A stretch of 64,000 bases of DNA, taken from Mycolicibacterium sp. CH28. Its GTDB lineage: Bacteria > Actinomycetota > Actinomycetes > Mycobacteriales > Mycobacteriaceae. The notes under the pieces are model-generated. The model saw only the letters and a list, made by a program, of their open reading frames with translations, did no database searches and was not told where the DNA came from. Positions within the stretch are counted from its first letter, which is position 1, and each line of letters starts with the position of its first letter. Positions 28,644 to 36,793 of the stretch are shown here, piece after piece. The stretch covers positions 124,001 through 188,000 of the forward strand of contig NZ_SRLQ01000004.1 of NCBI RefSeq assembly GCF_004745805.1, given 5' to 3'. The position numbers and the translations under genes were made by a program.

Positions 28644-28910
28644 TCAACCGATCGACGTGTAGGGCCTTCGCGGCGGTTGCTGATTCTGCCGAAACGATTG
28701 GCACAGACCGAGATTGCTGGCCACACAGGGCACGCCGTTGATGGTCGGCGCGCTGCCCTGGAGGTAGCACTGGCCGGTGTACTGGTTGTTGACATGCCCA
28801 GGCGGGCAGCTGTCGGCTCCCGCGACCGGCGCCGCACCGATGGCACCGGCTGCCACCACGGCACCACCCACCATATGGGCGGCCCGTCGCCAGAAGCGCG
28901 TCATCAGCAT
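28644..28910 (-). CDS. Small secreted cysteine-containing protein
   Basis: About 88 residues with a signal peptide (RFWRRAAHMVGGAVVAAGAI then AGA-DS) and a mature part of about 55 residues with four cysteines (CPPGHVNNQYTGQCYLQG, VPCVASNLGLCQ) and a Pro/Arg-rich end. Disulfides are likely outside the membrane. Not recognised functionally. AAGG seven bases before the ATG at 28910 supports this start; GTG at 28916 and ATG at 28904 are alternatives. It converges with the SDR gene nine bases away. Confidence 0.6.
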   Translation of the reverse strand: MLMTRFWRRAAHMVGGAVVAAGAIGAAPVAGADSCPPGHVNNQYTGQCYLQGSAPTINGVPCVASNLGLCQSFRQNQQPPRRPYTSIG

Positions 28911-28981
28911 CAGCACACCTTGCCTCCACCGGCAGCCTACGCGCGCGGAATTTGCTGAAGTCCGCGACTAGGATCGTCGAC

Positions 28982-29524
28982 ATGCCGGAGCCGACCCCAC
29001 AGCCGGAAGCGTCGCCCGCTTCGCACCACGTCACACAAGGAGCCCGATCGGCCTCGGGCTGGGTGGCGCCAGCAGCGCTGGTAATTTCGCTCATCGCCGC
29101 GGTCGCGGCCGGATGGGCGCTCCTGCGGCCGGCATCCCCGCAGACAACTGCGACCAGTACGGGGCCTACCACCGCGGCACAGGGTAGTGGCGACGCAAAA
29201 ACGAATGCCTGCGACGCGTTCCGGACCGTCACCTCGGCGGTGTCCCTACAAACCCACGCCGACGCCGGCGCCGACCCGGCCGCCGTGCAGGGCATCGCCG
29301 CCAACGCCAGGCTCGCGATGGCCGGCGGTGCCACGTACCTGCTGGCCCATGTGAGTACCGGGACGCCGACCGAACTCGCCGACACTATCCGCAGCTTCGC
29401 TTCCCAATTGCAGGACATCTCGATGAACGCGCTGGCCGGCCTGCCCAACAGCGACCCGGCGCAGGCCGCCCGCCTCCACGACGCCGAAACAGCGAACAAT
29501 CGGATCGCCGAACTCTGCAAGTAG
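28982..29524 (+). CDS. Hypothetical single-span membrane protein
   Basis: 180 residues: a Pro/Ser-rich cytoplasmic N-terminus, one membrane span at about 28-48 (VAPAALVISLIAAVAAGWALL), a Thr-rich linker and an extracytoplasmic Ala-rich helical domain with two cysteines (NACDAF near the start, ELCK at the end). The helical domain with TPTELADTIRSFASQLQDISM is of a type common in mycobacterial exported hypotheticals. Start ATG at 28982 follows AGGATC. Function unknown. Confidence 0.6.
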   Translation: MPEPTPQPEASPASHHVTQGARSASGWVAPAALVISLIAAVAAGWALLRPASPQTTATSTGPTTAAQGSGDAKTNACDAFRTVTSAVSLQTHADAGADPAAVQGIAANARLAMAGGATYLLAHVSTGTPTELADTIRSFASQLQDISMNALAGLPNSDPAQAARLHDAETANNRIAELCK

Positions 29525-29622
29525 CCGCCACGACGGGTCCTGCAAGCTCGAGTTCAACTTGCGTTTTCCCGAAGTTCGGCCGCCAGCCAAGTGGGGTCCA
29601 GTCCAGGGTAAGGGGCACCCCC

Positions 29623-31212
29623 TTGGATTTCTTTCGCAGTGACAACTCGCCGCATTCGTCGGCGGAACGTCTTCTCCGAAGGGAAATGAAGAACTTGTCC
29701 AGACACCGCAAGAAATCGACCCGCGTGGCTACGCCGGCCTTCGTCACGACGGGCGTCGCTGGTGCGGCGATGGTCGGCGCGAGTTTCCTGCTCGCAACCA
29801 CCGACACGACCCCACAGACCGCTTCGCCGGCCGTCAAGCTGGCGTCGATCGACTGCCCGATCGGGCAGATCGGCTGCGGTACCGCTGTCAGTCTGAGCGC
29901 CGCGTCGGGCAGTTCCACGGCGGTCGCCGCCGGAGCGCTGGCCTCGGCCACCGGCAACTCCATCGGTGACTTCATCTCGATCTTCGTCAGCAACGGCACC
30001 GCCGAGCATCCCGACGGTGGTCTGCTCATCGGCAACGGCTACAACTTCAGCGCGGCCGACACCCAGTGCGCGAGCGCCGCGTGCAACGGCGGCAAGGGCG
30101 GCCTGCTGTTCGGCAACGGCGGCAACGGCTACAACGGCGGCAACGGCGGCAGCGCCGGGCTGTACGGCAACGGTGGCAACGGCGGAGACGCCCTCAGCGC
30201 GGCCATCAACGGCGGAAACGGCGGCAACGGCGGCAACGGCGGACTGTTCGCCGGGAGCTCCAGCTCCGGCGCGCTGTTCGGCGGCGGTGGCGGCAACGGC
30301 GGCAAGGGAATTGGCGGCGGCAACGGCGGCAACGGTGGCAGCGCAGGCCTTTTCGCGGGTAGCGGAGGCAAGGGCGGCGACGGCACCACCAGCACCACCG
30401 CCGGTGCCAATGGCGGCAACGGCGGCACCGGTGGCAACGCCGCGAGCCTGCCCATCGTCGGTAGCGGCGCCGCCGGTGCCGGTGGCGCGGGTGGTGCCGG
30501 CTACGGCGGCGGAGCTGTCGGCACCGACGGCGGCGCCGGCGGCAACGGCGGCAACGGCGGCTTCTACGGCTCGGCGGCGGGCGGTGCCGGCGGCGCCGGC
30601 GGCACCGGCGGCGCGGGCACCGCGACCGGTGGTAATGGTGGCACCGGTGGTACCGGTGGTACCGGTGGCCTGGTGTCCGGCAACGGCGGCACGGGCGGCA
30701 CGGGCGGCACGGGCGGCGCCGGCGGAACCGGCATCGGCGGCAACGGCGGCGTCGGCGGCAACGGCGGCAACGGCGGCGTCGTCGGCAACGGCGGCGCAGG
30801 CGCCACTGGTGGCGATGGCGGCACCAGCGGCAACGCTGCCGGCGGTAGCGGCGGTGCCGGCGGCACCGGCGGTCTGGCCGGCAACAACGGCGGCGCGGGC
30901 GGCAGCGGTGGTAAGGGCGGCAAGGGCGTCACCGGCAGCACTGGCGGCAACGGCGGCGTCGGCGGCTTCGGCGGCTTCAGCGGTGGCGCAGGCGCCAACG
31001 GCGGCACCGGCGGCGACGGAGCGACGACCGGCACCGGCGGCAAGGGCGGCAACGGCGCCAACGGCGGCGGCAGCGTCCTCACCGGAGGTAAGGGCGGCAA
31101 CGGCGGTACCGGCGGCAAGGGCGGCGCCACCAACGGCAGCGCCGGCCAGGGCGGCTCGGGCTCGATCGGCGGGAACCCCGGTAAGGGCGGCACCGGCGGC
31201 GCCGGCGGGTAA
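29623..31212 (+). CDS. PGRS-like Gly/Asn-rich repeat protein without a PE domain
   Basis: 529 residues. The N-terminus (about 1-60) is basic with a hydrophobic stretch (FVTTGVAGAAMVGASFLLAT), resembling a signal anchor. After a short unique part with two cysteines, residues 130-529 are GGNGG, GGTGG and GGAGG repeats as in PE_PGRS proteins, ending GKGGTGGAGG. No PE domain is present, so the ESX-dependent PE export signal is missing and a Sec-type or other route is inferred. TTG at 29623 has AAGGGG seven bases upstream; ATG at 29686 is the alternative with a ribosome site that is too close. A perfect hairpin follows. Confidence 0.75.
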   Translation: MDFFRSDNSPHSSAERLLRREMKNLSRHRKKSTRVATPAFVTTGVAGAAMVGASFLLATTDTTPQTASPAVKLASIDCPIGQIGCGTAVSLSAASGSSTAVAAGALASATGNSIGDFISIFVSNGTAEHPDGGLLIGNGYNFSAADTQCASAACNGGKGGLLFGNGGNGYNGGNGGSAGLYGNGGNGGDALSAAINGGNGGNGGNGGLFAGSSSSGALFGGGGGNGGKGIGGGNGGNGGSAGLFAGSGGKGGDGTTSTTAGANGGNGGTGGNAASLPIVGSGAAGAGGAGGAGYGGGAVGTDGGAGGNGGNGGFYGSAAGGAGGAGGTGGAGTATGGNGGTGGTGGTGGLVSGNGGTGGTGGTGGAGGTGIGGNGGVGGNGGNGGVVGNGGAGATGGDGGTSGNAAGGSGGAGGTGGLAGNNGGAGGSGGKGGKGVTGSTGGNGGVGGFGGFSGGAGANGGTGGDGATTGTGGKGGNGANGGGSVLTGGKGGNGGTGGKGGATNGSAGQGGSGSIGGNPGKGGTGGAGG

Positions 31213-31233
31213 CCCGGAGTCAACCAGTAACGA

Positions 31234-31263
31234 ATCGGCCCCCTCCGAAAGGAGGGGGCCGAT
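31234..31263 (+). terminator. Perfect 13-bp hairpin with GAAA tetraloop
   Basis: ATCGGCCCCCTCC / GGAGGGGGCCGAT closed by GAAA, 21 bases after the PGRS-like stop and 45 bases before the end of the convergent gene. The stem is very strong. No T-run follows, but a T-run is often absent in mycobacteria. Confidence 0.8.
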
Positions 31264-31307
31264 GTCGTCGGACTGGTTAGCGGAGTCGGCCTGGTTAGCG
31301 GCAGCGA

Positions 31308-31871
31308 CTAGGCACGTGCGCCATTGAGCGCGCACGCCATCTGAGCGTTGTTCGCGTCAGTGTTCATATCGTCGGCAGTCGAGTTGAGCGAATCACCTCC
31401 ACCGCGAATACCCATGATCACCAACAGCTTTGCAGCATGTAACGACCATGACCGCATCGGCGAAGCGACGTCATTGGGCAGGCCAGGCGTCGAGGCTGCC
31501 GACATGGCGGCAGCAGCGGACTCGCGCAGTGCGGTACGGCCGAAGACATTCGCGTTGGCGACGTTCGGATCGTCGTAGTTGACGCTGTTCCCGCTGCCGG
31601 CGGAGTCGTAGGCGAAGTCCTCGTAATACGACGCCGCATGGTCCAGCGCCATCCCGAACTGCTTGCAGGCGTCGGGTACCGCACTGGAGGGCGCCGCGTC
31701 CGCCGGTGGTGCGTCGAGCGACGGCGCTGCCGCCGCGTTGACGGGAACAGGATCTGGTGCTGGTCCCGGCACCTCAGTGTCAGCCGATGCAACCGGAATG
31801 CTCAACAACGCCGACGCCGACACCAGCAACGAGGCCGTGAAAGTACGGCCGCACAACAGTGATTTTCTCAA
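31308..31871 (-). CDS. Secreted Ala-rich protein, function unknown
   Basis: 187 residues with a signal peptide (TFTASLLVSASALLSIPV then ASA-DT), a Pro/Ala linker and a helical domain with two cysteines (DACKQFGMAL and AQMACAL), suggesting one disulfide. The domain has DYYEDFAYDSA-like and SLHAAKLLVIMGIRGG segments and looks like mycobacterial exported helical proteins of unknown role. TTG at 31871 is supported by AGGAGGA at the correct distance. It converges with the PGRS-like gene. Confidence 0.65.
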   Translation of the reverse strand: MRKSLLCGRTFTASLLVSASALLSIPVASADTEVPGPAPDPVPVNAAAAPSLDAPPADAAPSSAVPDACKQFGMALDHAASYYEDFAYDSAGSGNSVNYDDPNVANANVFGRTALRESAAAAMSAASTPGLPNDVASPMRSWSLHAAKLLVIMGIRGGGDSLNSTADDMNTDANNAQMACALNGARA

Positions 31872-32257
31872 CGCTTCCTCCTGGATCGTGGGCTCCCCCG
31901 AACCGTCCGGCTGGAAGTTCCAAACCAGCCCGACCCCGAACCCGTGAATTCAGGGTTCCGCAGGGTCAGAACAGAGTGATGATCAACGGGATAGCTGACG
32001 CAATCGTGAACGGAAAACGAACACACGGCGCCACTGAAGGATCCATCCGGTGTCACCTTCACCGGCTTCCCGCCGAGTTGGTACCACCTTGAGACCGAAA
32101 CCGGCGTGCCTGGCAGTGCCCCCAGGGAAATGACGCCCGGTAGACGGTAATCGGGCGGGAATTGTTGGCACTGTGTTAACCATTGCGACACTCGCCAACT
32201 CAATGATTCCTCCGGAACGAGATCGTGGATATCAACGACGAGAGGCGCCAACACGAC
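31872..32257. other. 386-bp divergent intergenic region
   Basis: Control region between the secreted protein (minus) and the first porin (plus). A 128-codon minus-strand frame runs through it, but its third-position GC is only near 60 percent, unlike the genes around, so I do not call it. A TTAACC at 32177-32182 is A+T-rich and may be part of a promoter; no clear -10/-35 pair is proposed. Confidence 0.4.
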
Positions 32258-32956
32258 ATGTTGAAACGCTTTGCCGCACTGGCTGGAGTATGCCTGCTGG
32301 TTCAGACGGGAGCGGCTCCGCTCGCACTCGCCGACCCGCCGGCTGATCCCAACGTGGCACCTGTGGCCAACGCAGGAGCGGCGCCCAACGGCCCCGCAGG
32401 ACCGATGCCCTCCGCCGCACCCGGCGTTCTGAAGACGCCCGACGGCTGGGTTCTCAACGTGTCGGGCAAGGACGAGTCCATGGAACCGGTCTCCTCCCTG
32501 ACCAATTCGCCGTGGTCACGTGAGTACCTGGTGGACGGAACATTCACCGGCTCGGTGACCGGGGGCGGCAGCACCAAACTGGCCGGTGGCACCTTGGAGG
32601 CCGGTTACCAGATTGGCTGCGGCATCATTCAGGACGACATCGAGTCCATCGCCACCGGTGGCATCACGCCCGGCGTCGGCATTCCGTTCGTGAACGGCTC
32701 GCTCTTGCCCGTCACGCTCGGTCTCTCGGCGTCCTACCAGATGAAGATCGACCTCAAGCCCGGCGTCGTGAACATCGTCCCGGTCGGCAAGAAGTCGTTC
32801 AAGGGCACCGCCCCGCGAATCTCCATCACCGGCTTCCGTATCAAGATCGACGGCTGCGCGGGCCAGTCCTTCATCCGCTCGTACGCGACGTTGACCAGCT
32901 CGACCGACAACACCGATGACGTCGTGACCTACCTCGGCGTCACCAAAGCCGTTTAA
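32258..32956 (+). CDS. MspA-family outer-membrane porin-like protein, copy 1
   Basis: 232 residues. A signal peptide ends at about residue 26 (PLALA-DP), followed by a Pro/Ala-rich linker and an MspA-type domain with SREYLVDGTFTG, GGTLEAGYQIGCGI, LKPGVVNIVPVGKKSFKG and IKIDGC-AGQSFIRSYATL. MspA proteins form octameric channels across the mycobacterial outer membrane. Unlike MspA itself this group has two cysteines (Cys121 and Cys200), conserved in all three copies here. ATG at 32258 matches the start of the second copy. A hairpin separates it from that copy. Substrates are unknown; small hydrophilic solutes are expected. Confidence 0.88.
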   Translation: MLKRFAALAGVCLLVQTGAAPLALADPPADPNVAPVANAGAAPNGPAGPMPSAAPGVLKTPDGWVLNVSGKDESMEPVSSLTNSPWSREYLVDGTFTGSVTGGGSTKLAGGTLEAGYQIGCGIIQDDIESIATGGITPGVGIPFVNGSLLPVTLGLSASYQMKIDLKPGVVNIVPVGKKSFKGTAPRISITGFRIKIDGCAGQSFIRSYATLTSSTDNTDDVVTYLGVTKAV

Positions 32957-32982
32957 CAATTACACATCGTCGTTCTCGCAAT

Positions 32983-33017
32983 CGGCTGCCCGTCACCGAC
33001 GCGGTGGTGGGCAGCCG
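32983..33017 (+). terminator. Strong hairpin between the two porin genes
   Basis: CGGCTGCCC (32983-32991) pairs with GGGCAGCCG (33009-33017), with CACC/GGTG pairing inside the loop. It lies 27 bases after the first porin stop. It is a terminator or attenuator that lets the two porins be expressed separately. Confidence 0.7.
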
Positions 33018-33165
33018 AATCGCACCGCCAAAGGACCCCGCGGGAACGCCCAGTGGATGAGTTTCGGGCGCCACGTGTTGGCGTCGCGTTCATCGATTGG
33101 ACACCCTAGCAATCAATCATTTCCCCGAATCCAAGTGAGTTTCAGACGGAAGGCGCCGACAGGAC

Positions 33166-33852
33166 ATGTTGCATCGCTTTGCCACCGCGGCTGCAGTTTG
33201 CATGCTGATCCCGATTGGAGTGGCCCCGCTCGCAGTGGCGGACCCGGCCGATCCAGCCGCGCCGGCCGTCGCCGACGCCGGCGCTCCCCCGCCACCACCG
33301 GACAACGGCGCCGTCGCCTCTGAAGTTCCCGGTATCGCCAAGACGCCCGACGGCCGGACGCTGACAGTGGTCGCCAAGGACGAGACACAGCTGCCGGTGG
33401 CGCCGCTCACGACGTCCCTGTCGTCTCGCGACTGGATAGTCGGCGGAACGTTCACCGGTACCACAACGGGTTCCGTGTCTGGCGGAACGCTCGAAACTGG
33501 CTACCAGGTCGGGTGCGGCGTCGAAATGGACAAGGTCAAGCTGATCGGGTCGGTCGGCGCGAGCTTGGGCAACGCCAGCCTCAACACGACCGGAGTGTCG
33601 CTTCCCGGCAGCATCAGCTTCCCAGTGCAGGGGCAGATTGAAGTCGATCCGCGGCCCGGAACGGTCACCAACGTCGTCGTCGACAAGAAGTCGTTCAAGG
33701 GGACCTCGGCCCGAGTCACGCTGAAGGACATCCACATCAAGATCGACAACTGCGTAGGGGCGTCCTCGCTGCGCTCCTATTCGGTGCTGACCAGCTCGGG
33801 CACCGACGCCGACGACATCGTCGCGTACTACGGCGTCACCAAGGTCTTCTGA
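33166..33852 (+). CDS. MspA-family outer-membrane porin-like protein, copy 2
   Basis: 228 residues, a tandem paralogue of the preceding porin. It has a signal peptide (MLHRFATAAAVCMLIPIGVA then PLAVA-DP), a Pro/Ala linker and an MspA-type domain with SRDWIVGGTFTG, GGTLETGYQVGCGVEMD, PRPGTVTNVVVDKKSFKG and IKIDNCVGASSLRSYSVL. Both conserved cysteines are present. The second half is more diverged from copy 1 than the first. Only seven bases separate it from the following secreted protein gene, so these are cotranscribed. Both porin starts follow the same element, GGCGCC-N6-GACATG. Confidence 0.88.
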   Translation: MLHRFATAAAVCMLIPIGVAPLAVADPADPAAPAVADAGAPPPPPDNGAVASEVPGIAKTPDGRTLTVVAKDETQLPVAPLTTSLSSRDWIVGGTFTGTTTGSVSGGTLETGYQVGCGVEMDKVKLIGSVGASLGNASLNTTGVSLPGSISFPVQGQIEVDPRPGTVTNVVVDKKSFKGTSARVTLKDIHIKIDNCVGASSLRSYSVLTSSGTDADDIVAYYGVTKVF

Positions 33853-33859
33853 CACAAGG

Positions 33860-34480
33860 ATGCGCCAGATACGCAGAGCCCTCGTCAAGGGCGCGGTCGT
33901 GACCGCGCTGGCTCTCGGAGCGGCGGTCGCCCCCATGGCGACCGCCGCCGCCGACGAGCCGCTGCCCGCCGACCCTGCGGCACCGCCCCCGCCTGCGCAG
34001 GGGATCCTGCCGCCGCCGGGAGCCATCTCGGATTCGGTCAGCGGCTTCGCGGACTACCTGGCTGGGCCCGCGGGCAGCCAACTGCTGCTCGGACAAACGC
34101 CTACCCCGGCGCTGGCGGGCACGGCACCCGCAGCACCGCCAAACGCAGACATCCTCAACGGCGCTCAGCTGTTGATGGCGCAGAACAACGGCATGCCCAC
34201 CCCCGATCAGACGTCTCCATACCAACTGGGACCCGGAGCGGACGGCCCGTTCGCCCGGGTGAATCAGTGGAAGGGCGTCCACGCCTTCCTGCACGGCGCG
34301 TTGGGTCGCATGCCGGCTGACCAACTCGGCCAGCCATTGCCGGGAACCGCGCCGCCGCCGGGGACCAATATCCCGGCCGGGCCCGAGCAGTTCCTGCCCG
34401 ATCCGGCGGTGCCGCCGAACCCCGCTCCGCCTGCCGACCCGCTAGTGTTGCCGCCACCTGCGCCAGCACCCCCGGGTTGA
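33860..34480 (+). CDS. Secreted Pro-rich protein linked to MspA porins, copy 1
   Basis: 206 residues with a signal peptide (ALVKGAVVTALALGAAVAPM then TAAA-DE) and Pro/Ala-rich linkers around a short conserved core: NQWKGVHAFLHGALGRMP then DQLGQPLPGTAPPPGTNIP. The downstream gene has the same core (RLHEMYSAGALSGALLGQVP, EQLGQPLPGTAPGPGIYVP), so they are paralogues. No enzymatic motif. Tight spacing to the second porin suggests a role with outer-membrane channels, for example as periplasmic or wall-associated partner. No cysteines in the mature part. Confidence 0.65.
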   Translation: MRQIRRALVKGAVVTALALGAAVAPMATAAADEPLPADPAAPPPPAQGILPPPGAISDSVSGFADYLAGPAGSQLLLGQTPTPALAGTAPAAPPNADILNGAQLLMAQNNGMPTPDQTSPYQLGPGADGPFARVNQWKGVHAFLHGALGRMPADQLGQPLPGTAPPPGTNIPAGPEQFLPDPAVPPNPAPPADPLVLPPPAPAPPG

Positions 34481-34555
34481 TCGGCGATCTCACCGGTCTG
34501 GCTCCCCTCAGGTATTACGGTGTCCCGAGGATCGAACCGAAGGAGACCGTGCGGT

Positions 34556-35158
34556 ATGGGCCAACGGCTAGCGGGCGCACTCGCGGTCATCGGGCTCTCC
34601 GTCGGTGCCGTCATGCTGTCCCCGTCGGCGATGGCCGACCCCGATCCCTCGCCGGTCGATCCGGCGTCGCCACCCCCGCCGGTCAGCCCGATTCCGCCTC
34701 GGGCGGGTATCGGCAGCGTGCTGGCACAGGACGGCGCGGATCCCGTCGGACCGTTGGGCCTGCCCGACCTGTCGGGCTACACCCCCGGACTGTTGCTGGC
34801 ACAGCACCTCGTTCCGTCGGCCCCTGGGGCGCCGGCCCCGGTGACGGCCCCCGAGCTGAATGCGTTCGACGAGCAATACCTGCTGCCGCAGAACGTCGCG
34901 CCCGCCGCGCCCGGGCAGGGGGTCACCGGCGTGGGCATCGGCCCGTCGGCCGACGACCCGGGCACCGGACGGCTGGCCTTCCTGCGTCGCCTACACGAGA
35001 TGTATTCCGCCGGCGCCCTCAGCGGCGCGCTACTGGGGCAGGTCCCCGACGAACAACTCGGCCAACCGCTGCCCGGCACGGCGCCGGGGCCCGGCATCTA
35101 TGTGCCGTCCGGTTTGGGCCCCGGCACACCCGCTCCGGCAGCGCCGCCGGCGCCCTGA
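34556..35158 (+). CDS. Secreted Pro-rich protein linked to MspA porins, copy 2
   Basis: 200 residues. Signal peptide (GQRLAGALAVIGLSVGAVML then SAMA-DP), Pro-rich N-terminal linker, repeated LLAQ/LPQN segments and the shared core with EQLGQPLPGTAPGPGIYVP near the C-terminus, followed by a Pro/Ala tail. Paralogue of the preceding gene and the last of the porin operon. ATG at 34556 has AAGGAGA nine bases upstream; the frame from GTG 34520 has no ribosome site. Function unknown; see the porin-linked finding. Confidence 0.62.
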   Translation: MGQRLAGALAVIGLSVGAVMLSPSAMADPDPSPVDPASPPPPVSPIPPRAGIGSVLAQDGADPVGPLGLPDLSGYTPGLLLAQHLVPSAPGAPAPVTAPELNAFDEQYLLPQNVAPAAPGQGVTGVGIGPSADDPGTGRLAFLRRLHEMYSAGALSGALLGQVPDEQLGQPLPGTAPGPGIYVPSGLGPGTPAPAAPPAP

Positions 35159-35229
35159 GCCGGTAACAGGCAACCACGACGCACCCAACGATGGTCTAAC
35201 GGCAAACTGATGCGGGGGGGATACGGTGC

Positions 35230-35235
35230 TAGCAT
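35230..35235 (+). promoter_or_regulatory. Extended -10 (TGCTAGCAT) of the PLD gene
   Basis: TAGCAT preceded by TG and one base forms an extended -10, nine bases before the ATG at 35245. No ribosome site lies between, so the transcript is probably leaderless or nearly so. Confidence 0.45.
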
Positions 35236-35244
35236 CCGAGACCT

Positions 35245-36234
35245 ATGTCTGCTAACGCTCCGCGCCTGATCGTCGAGCCTGACGACGGTTTGGAACCGGT
35301 CCTCGAGTTCATCTTGAGCGCGCAAACCTCGCTGCTGATAAAGCAATTCACCTTCACCGAGCCGAGCTTGATGGAGGCCGCGATCGAGCGAAAAAAGGCC
35401 GGGGTCGACGTTCGAATCATGCTCAATCCACAGCGCTCAGGTGGCGACCGGGCTAATGATGAGAGCTACGAGCAGTTCAAGGACTCCGGCATCGAAGTCC
35501 AGTGGTCGAGTCCGAAATTCTATGTCACGCACGAGAAGTCGATCGTCGTCGACGACACGGCGGCGATGGTCGCCACCTTCAACCTGATGACCAAGTACTT
35601 CACCATGACCCGGGACTACGGGATCGTCACACACGATCCCCTGCACGTGGCGCAGATCGTCGAGGTGTTCAACGCCGACTGGGAACACCGCGACTTCACT
35701 CCCCCGTCCTATGAGGGCCTGCTGTGGAGCAATTCGAACTCGCGCTATCACATGGCGCGGTTCATCGACACCGCTCAGCACCGGCTCTACATCCAGCACC
35801 CGAAGTATGTGGACGCGGTAATCCTCGATCACATTGCGGCGGCGGCTCATCGCGGGGTGACGGTGAAGGTGCTGTGCGGCGGCAAGCACGGCATCAGCGA
35901 GTGGGACATCCTCGACACATTCGCCTCGCTGCGCACGCTGGGCCGGTTCGGAGTCAAGGTCCGCAAGCAGAAGAATCTGCGGGTGCACGCCAAACTGCTG
36001 ATCGTGGACAACAGCAGCGCCCTGGTCGGTTCGATGAACATCGACCGCAGCGCCTTCGACCTGCGCCGCGAACTGGGCATCACCATCGACGACCCGGCCG
36101 TCGTCGGCCGCCTCCACGAGATCTTCAAGAGCGACTGGGCGTTATCCCGCCACTACGAACCACCGGATCCGCTCGAGCAGAACCATCCCGTCGAGGACGA
36201 CTTCCCGCACGACATCGACCTGGTCCATGAGTGA
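35245..36234 (+). CDS. Phospholipase D-fold protein (cardiolipin synthase-like)
   Basis: 329-residue protein with two HKD motifs: HEKSIVVDDTAAMVATFN in the first half and HAKLLIVDNSSALVGSMN in the second, each H-x-K-x4-D with the following N. Two motifs in one chain make a complete PLD active site, acting as phosphodiesterase or phosphatidyltransferase on phospholipids or nucleic acids. There is no signal peptide or membrane span, unlike most cardiolipin synthases, so the substrate is uncertain. It overlaps the first ChrA half gene by 8 bases, which implies coupling with an ion transporter. Confidence 0.85.
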   Translation: MSANAPRLIVEPDDGLEPVLEFILSAQTSLLIKQFTFTEPSLMEAAIERKKAGVDVRIMLNPQRSGGDRANDESYEQFKDSGIEVQWSSPKFYVTHEKSIVVDDTAAMVATFNLMTKYFTMTRDYGIVTHDPLHVAQIVEVFNADWEHRDFTPPSYEGLLWSNSNSRYHMARFIDTAQHRLYIQHPKYVDAVILDHIAAAAHRGVTVKVLCGGKHGISEWDILDTFASLRTLGRFGVKVRKQKNLRVHAKLLIVDNSSALVGSMNIDRSAFDLRRELGITIDDPAVVGRLHEIFKSDWALSRHYEPPDPLEQNHPVEDDFPHDIDLVHE

Positions 36235-36793
36235 GCCCGGGCCGACCCTGCAGAAGGTCTCGCTGCTCGAGATCGCGCTGACCTTCAACCACATCGCGCT
36301 CGCGTCGTTCGGCGGTGGGCTGTCGGCCTGGTCGCGAGAAGTGATCGTCGTCGAAAAGAAGTGGTTGGGCGAGGAGGAGTTCCTCAGCGCGATGACGATG
36401 TGCCGGATCGTCCCCGGCGCCAACCAGGTGAACCTGGCCGTCTTCGTCGGCACCAAGGTCAAGGGCGTTTCCGGGGCCGTGGCCGCGTTGGTGGGGCTGT
36501 GCCTGGTGCCGGTCGCAATCGTGCTGGCCCTGGGCTTCGTCTACTTCACCTTCAAGGAGATCCCCGCGGTCAAGGGGGCACTGCACGGAGCCTCGGCCGC
36601 CGCGGTCGCGTTGACCCTGACCATGGTGCTCAAAACCGGGAAGAAATGCCTCACCGGCGCGGTGCCCATCGTGTTCTTCGCGGCGGCCTTCGTTCTCAAC
36701 GGGGTGCTGCGCTGGCCACTGCTGGAGACGCTGGCGATCTTGGCGCCGCTGAGCCTGATCTGGGCCTGGCCCCGGAAGCGGGCGCAGGCATGA
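36227..36793 (+). CDS. Chromate transporter ChrA, N-terminal-type half
   Basis: 188-residue membrane protein with about six spans and the ChrA motifs FNHIALASFGGGLSAWSREV and LSAMTMCRIVPGANQVNLAVFVG. Full-length ChrA is about 400 residues made of two homologous halves; here each half is its own gene, as in short-chain ChrA pairs that work as heterodimers. Chromate efflux or sulfate-like anion transport is the family role. The ATG lies 8 bases inside the PLD gene, and the stop overlaps the second half as ATGA. Confidence 0.82.
   Translation: MSEPGPTLQKVSLLEIALTFNHIALASFGGGLSAWSREVIVVEKKWLGEEEFLSAMTMCRIVPGANQVNLAVFVGTKVKGVSGAVAALVGLCLVPVAIVLALGFVYFTFKEIPAVKGALHGASAAAVALTLTMVLKTGKKCLTGAVPIVFFAAAFVLNGVLRWPLLETLAILAPLSLIWAWPRKRAQA

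Noticed and set aside
29966..31327. Long Ala/Thr-rich and Pro-rich frames across the PGRS-like gene
   Set aside because: They are frame-shifted shadows of the Gly-rich GC-rich repeat.
31868..32254. 128-codon minus-strand frame before the first porin
   Set aside because: Third-position GC is far below that of neighbouring genes, it has no ribosome site or domain, and it fills a divergent control region.
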